From Echinicola marina (GTDB taxonomy: Bacteria; Bacteroidota; Bacteroidia; Cytophagales; Cyclobacteriaceae), in the NCBI RefSeq assembly GCF_020463795.1, contig NZ_CP080025.1, forward strand, positions 4,585,501 to 4,649,500: a stretch of 64,000 nt of DNA, written 5' to 3'. Positions 1-8,710 of the stretch are shown piece by piece; the stretch's first letter is position 1; every line of letters starts with the position of its first letter. The notes beneath the pieces were generated by a model. It saw only the letters and a list, made by a program, of their open reading frames with translations. It had not been told where the DNA came from and did no database searches. The position numbers were made by a program, and so were the translations under genes.

Positions 1-630
1 CGGCAACTGGGGCTTAGCCGATATGAGACCACTTTCCGTCTGATGCACAGGATACGGTCAGCCATGGGACAACGAGATGAGCTTTATATCCTCAGTGACA
101 TGATTGAATATGACGAGTGTTATATGGAAACCGTACAGGAGAACCAGATCTTGGGTCAGCTTAAACGTGGAAAAGGCAGCCAGAAACAGACCGCAGTAGC
201 GGTGGCGGCCGAATCGGTACCCTTGGAAGACCTGGATTCCGGGCAGAAAACAAAGCGCTGTGGCTATTTCAAAATGAGGGTCATGGACAAAGTGGACTGC
301 GAGAGTGTCAATGCCTTTATCCGGGCCAATACCGTAGGGGATGTGGTACTGTTTACAGACAAGAACACGGCCTACTCGAAAATAGAGGAAGTGGTGGCCA
401 CCCATTTGGCCGTTCCATCGGGAAAGGAGTCCGTAAACGACACCTTAAAATGGGTACACAAAGCAATCAGTAATCTTAAAAGAACCCTGTTGGGGGTATA
501 TCACATGATAACTTATAAATATTTACAGAACTATTTAAATGAGTTTGTTTACAGATTGAACCGAAGATATTTTGGCAAAGGACTCTTTGAAAGGCTCGTT
601 ATTGCGGGCACTTACCCATACGTGCAGTAA
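1..630 (+). CDS. IS1595-type transposase, 5' end cut by the window
   Basis: The frame is open from the first base, so the visible 209 residues are the C-terminal two thirds of a DDE transposase that would move an insertion sequence by cut and paste. The ISXO2-like catalytic core is visible: an acidic D in EYDECYM (about base 112), a second D in LFTDKNTAY (about base 358), and the C-terminal block around WVHKAISNLKR and YLQNYLNEF typical of the IS1595 family. Family members are about 300 residues, so the zinc-ribbon N-terminus is outside. Base composition is richer in G and C than the lipoprotein genes that follow. I could not identify the right inverted repeat after base 630, so the element end is undetermined. 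Whether the element is intact cannot be judged. Confidence 0.85.
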   Translation, partial: RQLGLSRYETTFRLMHRIRSAMGQRDELYILSDMIEYDECYMETVQENQILGQLKRGKGSQKQTAVAVAAESVPLEDLDSGQKTKRCGYFKMRVMDKVDCESVNAFIRANTVGDVVLFTDKNTAYSKIEEVVATHLAVPSGKESVNDTLKWVHKAISNLKRTLLGVYHMITYKYLQNYLNEFVYRLNRRYFGKGLFERLVIAGTYPYVQ

Positions 631-682
631 AACGGATACACATATTAGATTTATTTCTAACCAATTTTCAAAGTATAAGATC

Positions 683-1225
683 ATGAATATCCAAAGCTTC
701 ACATTCCTCTTATTTTTGATTTATTTATTAAGTAGTTGCTCCTCAGGAAAGATTATCAGCACTACATCTGTAGAAAACTTTAACATCAACAACTACCAAA
801 GCTTTGATTTTTATCAAACAGAACTGAATATCGACGAGATGCCCGAATTTGAAAAACGTGTGGACTGGATCAAAGAAGCCATAGAAGAAAAATTCAAAGA
901 ATATGGTTTGGAAAAGGATTCCTCATCTCCCGAGCTACTTGTCAACATAGGAATTGTCCTTGAAGAAAAAATACAAACTAGGGAAACAGACTTAAGAAGT
1001 GATCCCCCTACCTATATTGGACAAAGAAGGTATCACTGGGAAGTAGAAGAAGTAGAAGTAGGACGCTATAACGAGGGAGCCTTTACTTTAGATTTAGTTA
1101 ATGCAAAGTCACAAAAACTGCTCTGGCAGGGAGTAGCTGAAGGCATAGTTTCTACCAATGACAAGCAGGCATATAAAAACCTTAAAGAGGGAACCCAAAA
1201 ATTACTATCTGACCTAGACCAATAA
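683..1225 (+). CDS. DUF4136-like lipoprotein
   Basis: This is a predicted outer-envelope lipoprotein of 180 residues. The start at 683 is chosen over an in-frame ATG at 572 because it gives a clean type II signal peptide (MNIQSFTFLL... with lipobox LSSC at residues 16-19), while the longer form would overlap the transposase end. The body (FDFYQTELNIDEMPEFE, then a C-terminal LDLVNAKSQKLLWQGVAEG block) matches the general shape of DUF4136 proteins, which have no firm function. It lies 28 bases ahead of a second lipoprotein gene on the same strand, so the two were probably one operon. Function is unknown. Confidence 0.75.
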   Translation: MNIQSFTFLLFLIYLLSSCSSGKIISTTSVENFNINNYQSFDFYQTELNIDEMPEFEKRVDWIKEAIEEKFKEYGLEKDSSSPELLVNIGIVLEEKIQTRETDLRSDPPTYIGQRRYHWEVEEVEVGRYNEGAFTLDLVNAKSQKLLWQGVAEGIVSTNDKQAYKNLKEGTQKLLSDLDQ

Positions 1226-1253
1226 ATTACTTTAAAAACTAACCTTAATACTT

Positions 1254-1844
1254 ATGAAAAACTTATTCATTTTGGCTTTGCTACTTATGATGGCATGTTC
1301 AAGCAGCACATCAATAGTAAGTTCATGGAAAGAACCTGGAGCGAATACAGCAAACACAAATTTCACAAAAATAATGGCTGTAGTATTGGCCAATACAGAA
1401 TCGGCAAGAAGACAAGCGGAAGATGAACTTGTTAGGGAAAACCCAATTTTTGTCCCTTCATATCAAGTTCTGAATAGCCAAGAAGTATCGATGGACAAAG
1501 ACAAAAGTGGAGATATCTTAAGAGATCAAAATATTGATGGCGTATTGGTTTTAAAACTAGTAGACAAAGAGAAGACCCAAAACTATGTACCAGGTTCCTA
1601 TACCGGAGGCTATTATGGACGATATAGCTACTATTGGGGCGGATATTATGATCCAGGATAATACCAAGAAAACACCAATTATCTTATCGAAGTCAGTTTA
1701 TACTCTTTAGAAAAAAATGAATTAATATGGTCTGCGATCAGTTCCACAGTAAATCCAAATTCCATTGAAAAGACAGTTAAAAACATTCTCAATGAATCTT
1801 ATAAACAAATGAGGGAAGATGGATTTTTACCTCCTGTGAATTAA
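1254..1844 (+). pseudogene. Lipoprotein gene interrupted by an in-frame TAA
   Basis: The first 135 codons (1254-1661) encode a lipoprotein with signal peptide and lipobox MMAC (residues 12-15) and a Tyr/Gly-rich stretch ending YYWGGYYDPG. A TAA at 1659-1661 ends it. The same frame then stays open for 60 more codons to a TAA at 1842-1844, and the translated tail (NYLIEVSLYSLEKNELIWS, then a SSTVNPNSIEKTV block) is the kind of C-terminal half expected of this lipoprotein family: it resembles the LDLVNAKSQKLLWQ block of the gene upstream. A single base change of a Tyr codon (TAT or TAC to TAA) would explain it. Either the gene is dead, a shortened lipoprotein is still made, or the base is a sequencing error. 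Confidence 0.75.
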
Positions 1845-1898
1845 TCGTATATCTCATCATCCCCATCCATTTTTCTTCTAACTAATAATGACGTTTTT

Positions 1899-1937
1899 AA
1901 ATAAATGAGGCGTTTCATAGCATCGACTCATTTATTT
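1899..1937 (+). terminator. Perfect 11-bp inverted repeat after the lipoprotein pair
   Basis: AAATAAATGAG (1899-1909) and CTCATTTATTT (1927-1937) are exact reverse complements separated by 17 bases. The AT-rich stem sits 55 bases after the lipoprotein frame ends and could be a weak transcription terminator. It lacks a long T tract, so the role is inferred from position. Confidence 0.4.
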
Positions 1938-1997
1938 ATACCCCATAGAAATCAAACCTGACAACTATCTATCGATTTTGAATACAAATTGACATAA

Positions 1998-2027
1998 CAA
2001 AAAAAGGACAGTGAAATCACTGTCCTT
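1998..2027 (-). terminator. Rho-independent terminator of the tRNA-Thr pair
   Basis: AAGGACAGTGA (2004-2014) pairs with TCACTGTCCTT (2017-2027). Read on the minus strand the hairpin is followed by a run of T, the expected form just downstream of the two minus-strand tRNA-Thr genes. Confidence 0.8.
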
Positions 2028-2030
2028 CTG

Positions 2031-2103
<73 letters not shown>

Positions 2104-2233
2104 TTTTTGCTCTATCATCCCAACAAAACTATTAGAATCAAGATTTTTTTCTTCCAACTCCAATATTACTAAGATACTTAGAGTTTCTGTTTTAAAAGAA
2201 TGACAAAACCACTTTTCCAGATTTTGAAAGTTG

Positions 2234-2306
<73 letters not shown>

Positions 2307-2319
2307 TTTTTACTCTAAC

Positions 2320-2339
2320 ATCCCGATTGCTATCGGGAT
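2320..2339. repeat. Palindrome ATCCCGAT-TGCT-ATCGGGAT
   Basis: A perfect 8-bp inverted repeat with a 4-base loop lies just upstream of the tRNA-Thr pair. Palindromes built on ATCCCGAT/ATCGGGAT are familiar between genes in this group (recalled, not searched). It has no T tract on either strand, so a REP-like dispersed repeat fits better than a terminator. Confidence 0.5.
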
Positions 2340-2509
2340 AAGGAAGCTTTTTGTTTTACTTTTTCAATAAATCTTGAAAAGATCTTGTCTTTCTTTTGCT
2401 TGGGCTTTTCCCTTATTGCGAGTGCAAATATATGGGCATTATCATATCATCCCAAACGATTTTGAAAAAAAATTAGGGAGATATATTTATCTCCCTAACT
2501 ATTAGAAAC

Positions 2510-4369
2510 TTAAAATTCCCTTAAAATGGAAAGTTTTTTCTTGAGCTTCTCAATCTCCTCTTCGGCTTTCTCAATTTTCTGATCAAACTGATCTTTCAGC
2601 TTATCTGCAGTTTTCGATGAAGCAAAAAATTCGAGGTTATTTTTCCACAATGTAATATTATTCTCAAGATCACTGATTTGTTTTCTGATGCCATGTTCCT
2701 TTTTATTGAACACCCTATCAGAATTGGGATCAGATTGAATCTTGTTCAAATTCAAACGGAACAAGAATTCTTCTCTGTTCTCTCCATCAGTGTCCATTAC
2801 ATCCACACAAGATTCGACGGCTTCATTGAACTTAGCTGCGATACCCTTTATATTTTTCCTTGGAACGAACCCTATGCTATTATACTCTTCCACTAACTTC
2901 TCTAGATACTCAATAGTAAGCTCCTCAGAACCAGGTAAGGCACTTATTTTTTCACATATAGCTTCCTTTAATTCTAAGTTCTTTTCAAACTCCTGATTGG
3001 TTTCCTTATTGGCCTGTCTCCTATTATCAAAAAAAGTATCACAAGCCGATTTAAATTTTCTGTAAAGTTCATCTCTGACCTTTTCTGGTGTAGGCCCTAG
3101 CTTTTTCCATTCCTGCTGAAGCTTTATTAAGGCATTTGAGGTATTTTGCCAATCAGTACTCTCTTTTAGTTCTTCTGCTTTCTCAATCAGCCCCTCAGCC
3201 TTTTCTTTATTTACTCTACGGATCTCATCAAGCTCCTTAAAAAACAAATTCTTATTATGGAAAAACTGTTTGAAACAACCCCAGAAATTTCTATTAATAT
3301 CTCTACCACACTCCCTAGGCACAGGACCTATCGCCTCCCACTCCTTCTGAATAGCCAGAATTTCCTTGGTTTTAGTATTCCATTCTTTTATCCGATTGGC
3401 TTTGAATTCTTTAAATTCATCCAGCTGCTTGATCAAGGCTTCCTTCTTAACCTGATTTTCCTTGAAAACTTCCTTTTGGCTCTCATAATAAGCCTTGCGT
3501 TTTGCGTAAATAGCATCTGAGGCTCCCTTAAACCTTTGCCACACATTTTCCTGCTCTTCTCTTGGAACTGGACCAATATGCTTAAATTCCTCATGAAGGT
3601 CATTAAGCGCTTTTATTGCTGTTCTTAAATCCTCTTCCTCATTAAGGGCTTCCACCTTCTCACAAAGCTCTATTTTCCCTTCAAGATTTTTCTTACGATC
3701 AAGTTCTTTCAGCTCAAAATAGATACTTCTATTATCATAAAACCGATCCATAAGTGCATTATATGAAGCCCATAGGCTTTTGTTTTGCGCACCGGGTACA
3801 GGACCGATCTCTTTCCACTCTTGTTGTATATCTTTGATGGTGGAAATACTGTGGGTAGTCTCCTCTCCATCCACCAACTCTCTTAATTTCTCTAGTATTT
3901 GATTCTTGGCATAAAGGTTCTTCTCCTTTTCCTTCTCCAAGCTTTTTATTTGTTCCGTCCTACGGTTCTTAAAATCACCAAATAAGGCAAAAAATATTTT
4001 ATCCTCTTCTGATTGTCTGTACTGAAAATCATCTTCAACACCACCATCATTCAAAAAGTCTTTCAAAGCCTCTTCTCTCTCCTTTTTATAATGATCTTCT
4101 TCAAAATGACTCTTGATATCATTAACAATATGATCGGCTTTTATAAAGTTACCTTTTTCTATAATTTCCTTCAGTGCTCCCACCAGTTGTTTCTTCGAAT
4201 AATTACCATAATCCACATCATGGTGTTCTTCTTCATGATGGTCTTCCTCGTGGTGATCATCTTCATGGTGAACTGCTTTTTCCGATTCTTGTTGATTACC
4301 CATTTCAGTAGATTCAACTGATTCTTGGGTCACCTTGTTTTCTTCTGACATTTCCTTATCGTTCTTCAT
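2510..4369 (-). CDS. DUF349 repeat protein
   Basis: This 619-residue, highly charged, probably all-helical protein contains several DUF349 repeats, each marked by a W..IGPVP or W..LGPTP motif (IGPVPGAQNKSLW, IGPVPREEQENVW, IGPVPRECGRDIN, LGPTPEKVRDELY and IGFVPRKNIKG). DUF349 proteins are cytoplasmic and of unclear role. The N-terminus is odd: residues 34-50 are almost only His, Asp and Glu, a possible metal-binding or disordered tail. A long coiled coil ends the protein (from about residue 560). It is a single-gene unit upstream of the tRNA-Thr genes. No signal peptide is present. Confidence 0.85.
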   Translation of the reverse strand: MKNDKEMSEENKVTQESVESTEMGNQQESEKAVHHEDDHHEEDHHEEEHHDVDYGNYSKKQLVGALKEIIEKGNFIKADHIVNDIKSHFEEDHYKKEREEALKDFLNDGGVEDDFQYRQSEEDKIFFALFGDFKNRRTEQIKSLEKEKEKNLYAKNQILEKLRELVDGEETTHSISTIKDIQQEWKEIGPVPGAQNKSLWASYNALMDRFYDNRSIYFELKELDRKKNLEGKIELCEKVEALNEEEDLRTAIKALNDLHEEFKHIGPVPREEQENVWQRFKGASDAIYAKRKAYYESQKEVFKENQVKKEALIKQLDEFKEFKANRIKEWNTKTKEILAIQKEWEAIGPVPRECGRDINRNFWGCFKQFFHNKNLFFKELDEIRRVNKEKAEGLIEKAEELKESTDWQNTSNALIKLQQEWKKLGPTPEKVRDELYRKFKSACDTFFDNRRQANKETNQEFEKNLELKEAICEKISALPGSEELTIEYLEKLVEEYNSIGFVPRKNIKGIAAKFNEAVESCVDVMDTDGENREEFLFRLNLNKIQSDPNSDRVFNKKEHGIRKQISDLENNITLWKNNLEFFASSKTADKLKDQFDQKIEKAEEEIEKLKKKLSILREF

Positions 4370-4423
4370 AATATCTATGAGTACATCTTACCAAATATGC
4401 TATAAGCAAAAGTAATAAATAAT

Positions 4424-4996
4424 TTAATTTAATCTTGGGTCGATGGGATAATTTGCCAAAACCTGAAAATCTCCCCCCATATTCCGCAATGCAACCCTCC
4501 AAAGCTCATCTGGGGACGAATCAAAAATTGTCTTAGCATCGGCATGATCACATAAAATCCATGTCTTTTCATTCAATTCATCCTCCAACTGCCCTTCCGA
4601 CCAGCCTGAATAGCCAATAAAAAACCTAAATCCTTCTAAATCCACCTCCCCTGCTTTGTACTTACTGACCAACTCTTCAAAATTTCCTCCCCAATACAAT
4701 TCTTCCCCTAGTTTAATACTCCCCTCTAATAGCGCCCGTCCTTTATAAATGAAGTGCAAAGTATTCTGCTCAACCGGCCCCCCCACATAAACTTCCATAT
4801 CCAGGAATTCGAGTTCATCCAATAAATCCTTTATCTTTAATATAGACAACTTATTCAACACAAGACCAAACGAACCGTTCTCATTGCTCTCACATAACAG
4901 CACAACCGACCGTACAAAATTTTCATCCTGTAAAAAAGGCTCTGATATCAGTAATTGTCCAGATTTGGGTGTGATTTTATCGTTTTTATCCATCAA
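4424..4996 (-). CDS. YqgE/AlgH family protein
   Basis: The 190-residue product matches the YqgE/AlgH family along its full usual length. Visible family marks are GQLLISEPFL near the N-terminus, FGLVLNK (about residues 43-49), VYVGGPV (about 70-76), FFIGYSGW and the closing LWRVALRNMGG. The family is conserved in many Gram-negative bacteria; AlgH was linked to alginate control in Pseudomonas, but a general biochemical role is not settled. Two adjacent Met codons begin the frame, so the start could be 3 bases shorter. It is divergent from pdxH, with about 95 bases between them for both promoters. Confidence 0.88.
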   Translation of the reverse strand: MMDKNDKITPKSGQLLISEPFLQDENFVRSVVLLCESNENGSFGLVLNKLSILKIKDLLDELEFLDMEVYVGGPVEQNTLHFIYKGRALLEGSIKLGEELYWGGNFEELVSKYKAGEVDLEGFRFFIGYSGWSEGQLEDELNEKTWILCDHADAKTIFDSSPDELWRVALRNMGGDFQVLANYPIDPRLN

Positions 4997-5090
4997 ATTG
5001 TCTTTGATTATTGATCTTTAATATAGGTCAAAATTTCATAAATGCAATTAACAATGGTATTTTTATGCCGATAAAAATCACCGATCAAAA

Positions 5091-5726
5091 ATGGATATCG
5101 CAGCACTTAGAACAGAATATACACTCAAATCCATGGATGTTTCCTCCATGGATAATTCCCCATTAAAACAGTTTAGCATTTGGTTAGAGGAAGCTATCAC
5201 AGCCAAAGTCAATGAACCAAACGCCATGAACTTGTCTACCACAGGTGAAATGCATAAACCAAAATCGAGAATTGTCCTTTTGAAGGACATTGACAATGGT
5301 TTTATTTTTTATACCAATTATCAAAGCAATAAAGGCAAACAACTATTAGAATTTCCCTATGCAGCACTTACCTTTTTCTGGCCAGAACTTCAAAGACAAG
5401 TGAGAATAGAAGGTAAAATCGAAAAGGTCAGTCCTGAAATTTCAGATAGCTACTTCAAAACCAGACCAAAATCCAGTCAAATTGGGGCTTGGGCTTCCCC
5501 ACAAAGCCAAGAGATCCCAAACAGGGAGTTTATTGAAAGCAAAGAGGCTGAGATGATTGAAAAATTTAGGCATGAACCCATTGTAAGACCTGAACATTGG
5601 GGTGGCTATAGACTAATTCCTGAGTCGGTGGAATTCTGGCAAGGCAGGGCCAGCCGATTACACGACAGGATTTTATATACAAATACCAGATCAGGAAAAT
5701 GGACCAAAGCCAGGTTAGCGCCATAA
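5091..5726 (+). CDS. pdxH: Pyridoxamine 5'-phosphate oxidase
   Basis: This FMN enzyme oxidises pyridoxine or pyridoxamine 5'-phosphate to pyridoxal 5'-phosphate, the last step of B6 cofactor synthesis and salvage, in the cytoplasm. The 211 residues cover the whole family length. Seen are the FMN-binding split-barrel core (SRIVLLKDIDNGFIFYTNY, then SNKGKQLLEFP and FFWPELQRQVRIEG) and the conserved C-terminal substrate and FMN motif FWQGRASRLHDR. The gene stands alone on the plus strand between minus-strand genes and ends at a shared terminator with bshB1. Confidence 0.95.
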   Translation: MDIAALRTEYTLKSMDVSSMDNSPLKQFSIWLEEAITAKVNEPNAMNLSTTGEMHKPKSRIVLLKDIDNGFIFYTNYQSNKGKQLLEFPYAALTFFWPELQRQVRIEGKIEKVSPEISDSYFKTRPKSSQIGAWASPQSQEIPNREFIESKEAEMIEKFRHEPIVRPEHWGGYRLIPESVEFWQGRASRLHDRILYTNTRSGKWTKARLAP

Positions 5727-5753
5727 AAAAGAGGTAGAAACTCACCTCTTTTT
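5725..5753. terminator. Bidirectional terminator between pdxH and bshB1
   Basis: AAAAGAGGT (5727-5735) pairs with ACCTCTTTT (5744-5752). A and T tracts flank the stem on both sides, so it can end pdxH on the plus strand and bshB1 on the minus strand. Confidence 0.8.
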
Positions 5754-5771
5754 AATCCTTTTAAACAGCCT

Positions 5772-6488
5772 TTATTGAAGATCAAAAAGATCTTTCACAC
5801 CAATCATCTTTTCAACAGTAAAGCCTTCTCCATATTTTACATTGATGCTTTGACCAAACTCCTTGGCCCTGGCTTCAATAAAAGTAAAAAACTCAGGACT
5901 GCTTATATAACTTTCAGGTTCTGTATTATTGGGATCATAAAACTGGGACTTGAAGGCTTTAATACTCTCCAGCTTAGTCTCCCAATAACCTGATATATCA
6001 AACACAAAATCAGGTTTAATATAATTTGTCTGAATATAATGGTAAACATATTTTGGCCTCCAAGCCTCTTGGTTTTCCCCTTCAAAACTGGTTTCTACTT
6101 TTCTAAGCCCACTGATAAAACATGCATTGCTAGCCAGGCTACTTCCCTTTCCATGATCCGGATGCCTATCAGTTACAGCATTGGCCAAAACAATCTCAGG
6201 TTGGTATTTCCGGATCACTTTAACTACTTCAAGGTGATGCTGTTCATCATCTCTAAAAAAAACATCTTTAAAACCAAGATTCTCCCGAGCAGACAGTTGC
6301 AGAATTTCAGCAGATTTGTTCGACTCCTCTAATCTCAAGCTAGGAGTACCCCTAGTTCCCATTTCTCCTTGGGTCAGATCCAAAATACCAACCTTATATC
6401 CTTTTGCAATATGTGCTGCTATGGTACCCGAGCAAGATAACTCTGCATCATCAGGATGAGCAGCAATCACTAATATATCTAACTTCAT
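5772..6488 (-). CDS. bshB1: Bacillithiol biosynthesis deacetylase BshB1
   Basis: The product is a LmbE/PIG-L type zinc-dependent N-deacetylase that removes the acetyl group from GlcNAc-malate in bacillithiol synthesis, the low-molecular-weight thiol used by many Bacteroidota. The 238 residues show the family zinc motif AHPDD (His11, Asp13, Asp14) and the second motif RHPDH (residues 108-112). The LDLTQGEMGTRG segment (37-48) is characteristic of BshB1 rather than other LmbE proteins. BshA and BshC are not in this window. The gene follows the M23 peptidase on the same strand with a gap of about 65 bases. Confidence 0.92.
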   Translation of the reverse strand: MKLDILVIAAHPDDAELSCSGTIAAHIAKGYKVGILDLTQGEMGTRGTPSLRLEESNKSAEILQLSARENLGFKDVFFRDDEQHHLEVVKVIRKYQPEIVLANAVTDRHPDHGKGSSLASNACFISGLRKVETSFEGENQEAWRPKYVYHYIQTNYIKPDFVFDISGYWETKLESIKAFKSQFYDPNNTEPESYISSPEFFTFIEARAKEFGQSINVKYGEGFTVEKMIGVKDLFDLQ

Positions 6489-6552
6489 CAGAAATTTATC
6501 TTTATGAAAATTTGTTCAAACTCCCATTTAACAAGCATACAGCATTAATAGT

Positions 6553-7581
6553 TTACCTTATCCTTAATCTTTGCCCTACTCTCAAAATCGATCTAGTAGA
6601 AATATTATTTCTTCTGGTTATCTGACGTACAGTTGTCCCGTACCTCCTTGCTATCACACTAAGATTTTCTCCACTTCTTACCCTGTGATATACCGCTTTT
6701 TGCATTTCTATCACATGGTCAAAACTATTGGCTGTAATCGTATAAACGCTATTTTTTAGTCTTCCTACAGAAAAATCAAATAACTCAGTGGGATTAATGG
6801 ACAAGCCCTGATAGCGCACTTCAAAATGCAAATGCGGCCCTGTACTTCTACCTGTACTTCCTCCTTTTGCAATCATCTCACCTGCCTTAACCTCTTGTCC
6901 CACATTTACATTAAATTTGGACAAATGGCCATAAAGGGTTTCTAGCCCGTTTCTATGCCGTATCACCAAATAATAACCATAACCATACCTGTCGTAAGAA
7001 CGCATCCTTACAATCCCATCAAAGACAGCATAAACGGGATCCCCCGTATTCAAGTCCAAATCAGTACCATGATGCCAGCGATACCTCCTAAAACCAAATT
7101 CAGAATTGATCTTGGTCTGATCAAGCGGCTTGCTCCAATTACTTCCATAAAATGAATCATAGAGTTTTATGGGGATAGTATCCTTAAAGTCTTTAGGGTT
7201 AAAATCATAGCTATTGATCCGCTGACTGTCCCAAGAGGAATAGTACTCAAACGCCGTGACCCAGATACTATCTATTTGAATTTTTTCAGCTACTTGCGCC
7301 AACTGATGGGTGGGCACCCATACCAAGGAAAGTGTATCTTCACTTACTGCACTCAAGCGACGTCTCAGATCCACCCTGTCCTTATATATCAAAGAATCAG
7401 TATCACGGTGCAAATCTTCTAGATACTGTTTTACATCAAAAGTATTGATACTTCGAACATCTGGCAGCTTTACTGCCGGTTCGGTATTCTTCTTAATTTT
7501 TGGAAAAACCTGTGCATGAGCTCCATTCAAGCCCATGCACAGTATTAATATTATGACTAAACGGAAAGCATTATTACTCAT
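6553..7581 (-). CDS. Secreted M23 peptidase with C-terminal LysM
   Basis: This is a periplasmic or surface peptidoglycan hydrolase of the LytM/M23 class. A cleavable signal peptide is visible (residues 1-24, ending AHA). The metallopeptidase domain lies around residues 155-265 with zinc ligands in WHHGTDLDL and HLHFEV, and the canonical GHLSKFNVNVGQEV segment between. The LysM domain that binds peptidoglycan is at the end (about 297-342, YHRVRSGENLSVIARRYGT). The gene starts 6 bases downstream of the trxB stop, so the two are probably cotranscribed. All zinc ligands look present, so it is likely active. Confidence 0.9.
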   Translation of the reverse strand: MSNNAFRLVIILILCMGLNGAHAQVFPKIKKNTEPAVKLPDVRSINTFDVKQYLEDLHRDTDSLIYKDRVDLRRRLSAVSEDTLSLVWVPTHQLAQVAEKIQIDSIWVTAFEYYSSWDSQRINSYDFNPKDFKDTIPIKLYDSFYGSNWSKPLDQTKINSEFGFRRYRWHHGTDLDLNTGDPVYAVFDGIVRMRSYDRYGYGYYLVIRHRNGLETLYGHLSKFNVNVGQEVKAGEMIAKGGSTGRSTGPHLHFEVRYQGLSINPTELFDFSVGRLKNSVYTITANSFDHVIEMQKAVYHRVRSGENLSVIARRYGTTVRQITRRNNISTRSILRVGQRLRIR

Positions 7582-7587
7582 GGAATT

Positions 7588-8532
7588 TTAAGCCATCTCT
7601 TTTTCTGCAAGAAATCGCTCTGCGTCCAGAGCTGACATACATCCGGTTCCCGCAGCAGTTACTGCTTGTCTGTAAATATGGTCTTGAGCATCACCACAGG
7701 CAAACACTCCTTCGATATTTGTTCTCGTACTTCCAGCTTCGGTGATGATATATCCAGCTTCATTCATATCCAATACACCTTCAAAAATCTGTGTATTGGG
7801 CTGGTGACCAATGGCTACGAAAAATCCAGTTACATCAAGTTCAAATACTTCTCCTGTTTGATTGTTCTTAAGCCTAGCACCACTTACTTCATCCTCTCCT
7901 AGTATTTCTTCCGTTTCAGTATTCCAAAGGATTTCAATCTTAGGATTGTTCTTGACTCTTTCCTGCATGATTACAGAAGCACGAAGTTCATCCTTTCTCA
8001 CCAGCATATATACTTTTTCACAGATATTTGCAAGGTAAGAAGCTTCCTCACATGCTGTATCTCCACCACCTACAATGGCTACTTTCTGGTTCCGGAAAAA
8101 GAATCCATCACAAACAGCACAGGCGGAAACACCTTTTCCATTTAATTTATTTTCACTTTCCAGTCCAAGCCATTTGGCCGATGCTCCTGTGGAAATAATT
8201 ACTGTATCAGCAAGAACTTCCGTCTGTTCATCTACGATCACTTTATGGGGTCTTGAGCTAAAATCAACACCTGTGACCAAACCATAGCGCACATCCGTAC
8301 CAAATCTTTCTGCTTGCTTTTTGAAGTCTTCCATCATTTGTGGCCCCATCACACCTTCAGGGTATCCAGGATAGTTTTCCACATCATTGGTGATAGTAAG
8401 CTGACCACCGGGTTGTCCTCCTGTGTATAGTACAGGATTTAGACCGGCTCTTGATGCATAAATGGCCGCTGTATATCCTGCAGGCCCAGAACCGATGATT
8501 AAAACTTTAACTTTTTCTGCTTCTTTATTCAT
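7588..8532 (-). CDS. trxB: Thioredoxin-disulfide reductase
   Basis: This FAD flavoenzyme passes electrons from NADPH to thioredoxin in the cytoplasm. The product shows the FAD-binding GSGPAGYTAAIYASRAGL near the start, the redox-active CAVC in SACAVCDGFF, the NADPH-binding GGGDTACEEASYLA and the closing FAD motif GVFACGDAQD. I place the start at 8532 (MNKEAEKVKVLIIG), giving 314 residues, the usual length; an in-frame ATG at 8556 would add eight residues with no family counterpart. It heads a small operon with the M23 peptidase. Confidence 0.95.
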   Translation of the reverse strand: MNKEAEKVKVLIIGSGPAGYTAAIYASRAGLNPVLYTGGQPGGQLTITNDVENYPGYPEGVMGPQMMEDFKKQAERFGTDVRYGLVTGVDFSSRPHKVIVDEQTEVLADTVIISTGASAKWLGLESENKLNGKGVSACAVCDGFFFRNQKVAIVGGGDTACEEASYLANICEKVYMLVRKDELRASVIMQERVKNNPKIEILWNTETEEILGEDEVSGARLKNNQTGEVFELDVTGFFVAIGHQPNTQIFEGVLDMNEAGYIITEAGSTRTNIEGVFACGDAQDHIYRQAVTAAGTGCMSALDAERFLAEKEMA

Positions 8533-8664
8533 TGACCAAGAATTTTTGGTTGGCAAATTTTAGAATTTTAATCTTGTTAACAAAGAATCCTCATGTTAAA
8601 ATTCCCTAAATATTCAATTAAAATATTTCTGGGAACATAATGGGAATTCAAAAATAATAGTGAA

Positions 8665-8691
8665 ACAAAAAAAGGGGCTAGAGCCCCTTTT
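8665..8691 (-). terminator. Terminator of rpoD
   Basis: AAAAGGGGCT (8670-8679) pairs with AGCCCCTTTT (8682-8691) across a two-base turn. On the minus strand the GC-rich stem is followed by T residues, 20 bases after the rpoD stop. Confidence 0.8.
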
Positions 8692-8710
8692 CTGTCTGAT
8701 GACTTATTTT

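Noticed and set aside
572-682. Longer start for the first lipoprotein
   Set aside because: It would put 37 residues ahead of a proper lipoprotein signal peptide and overlap the transposase gene.
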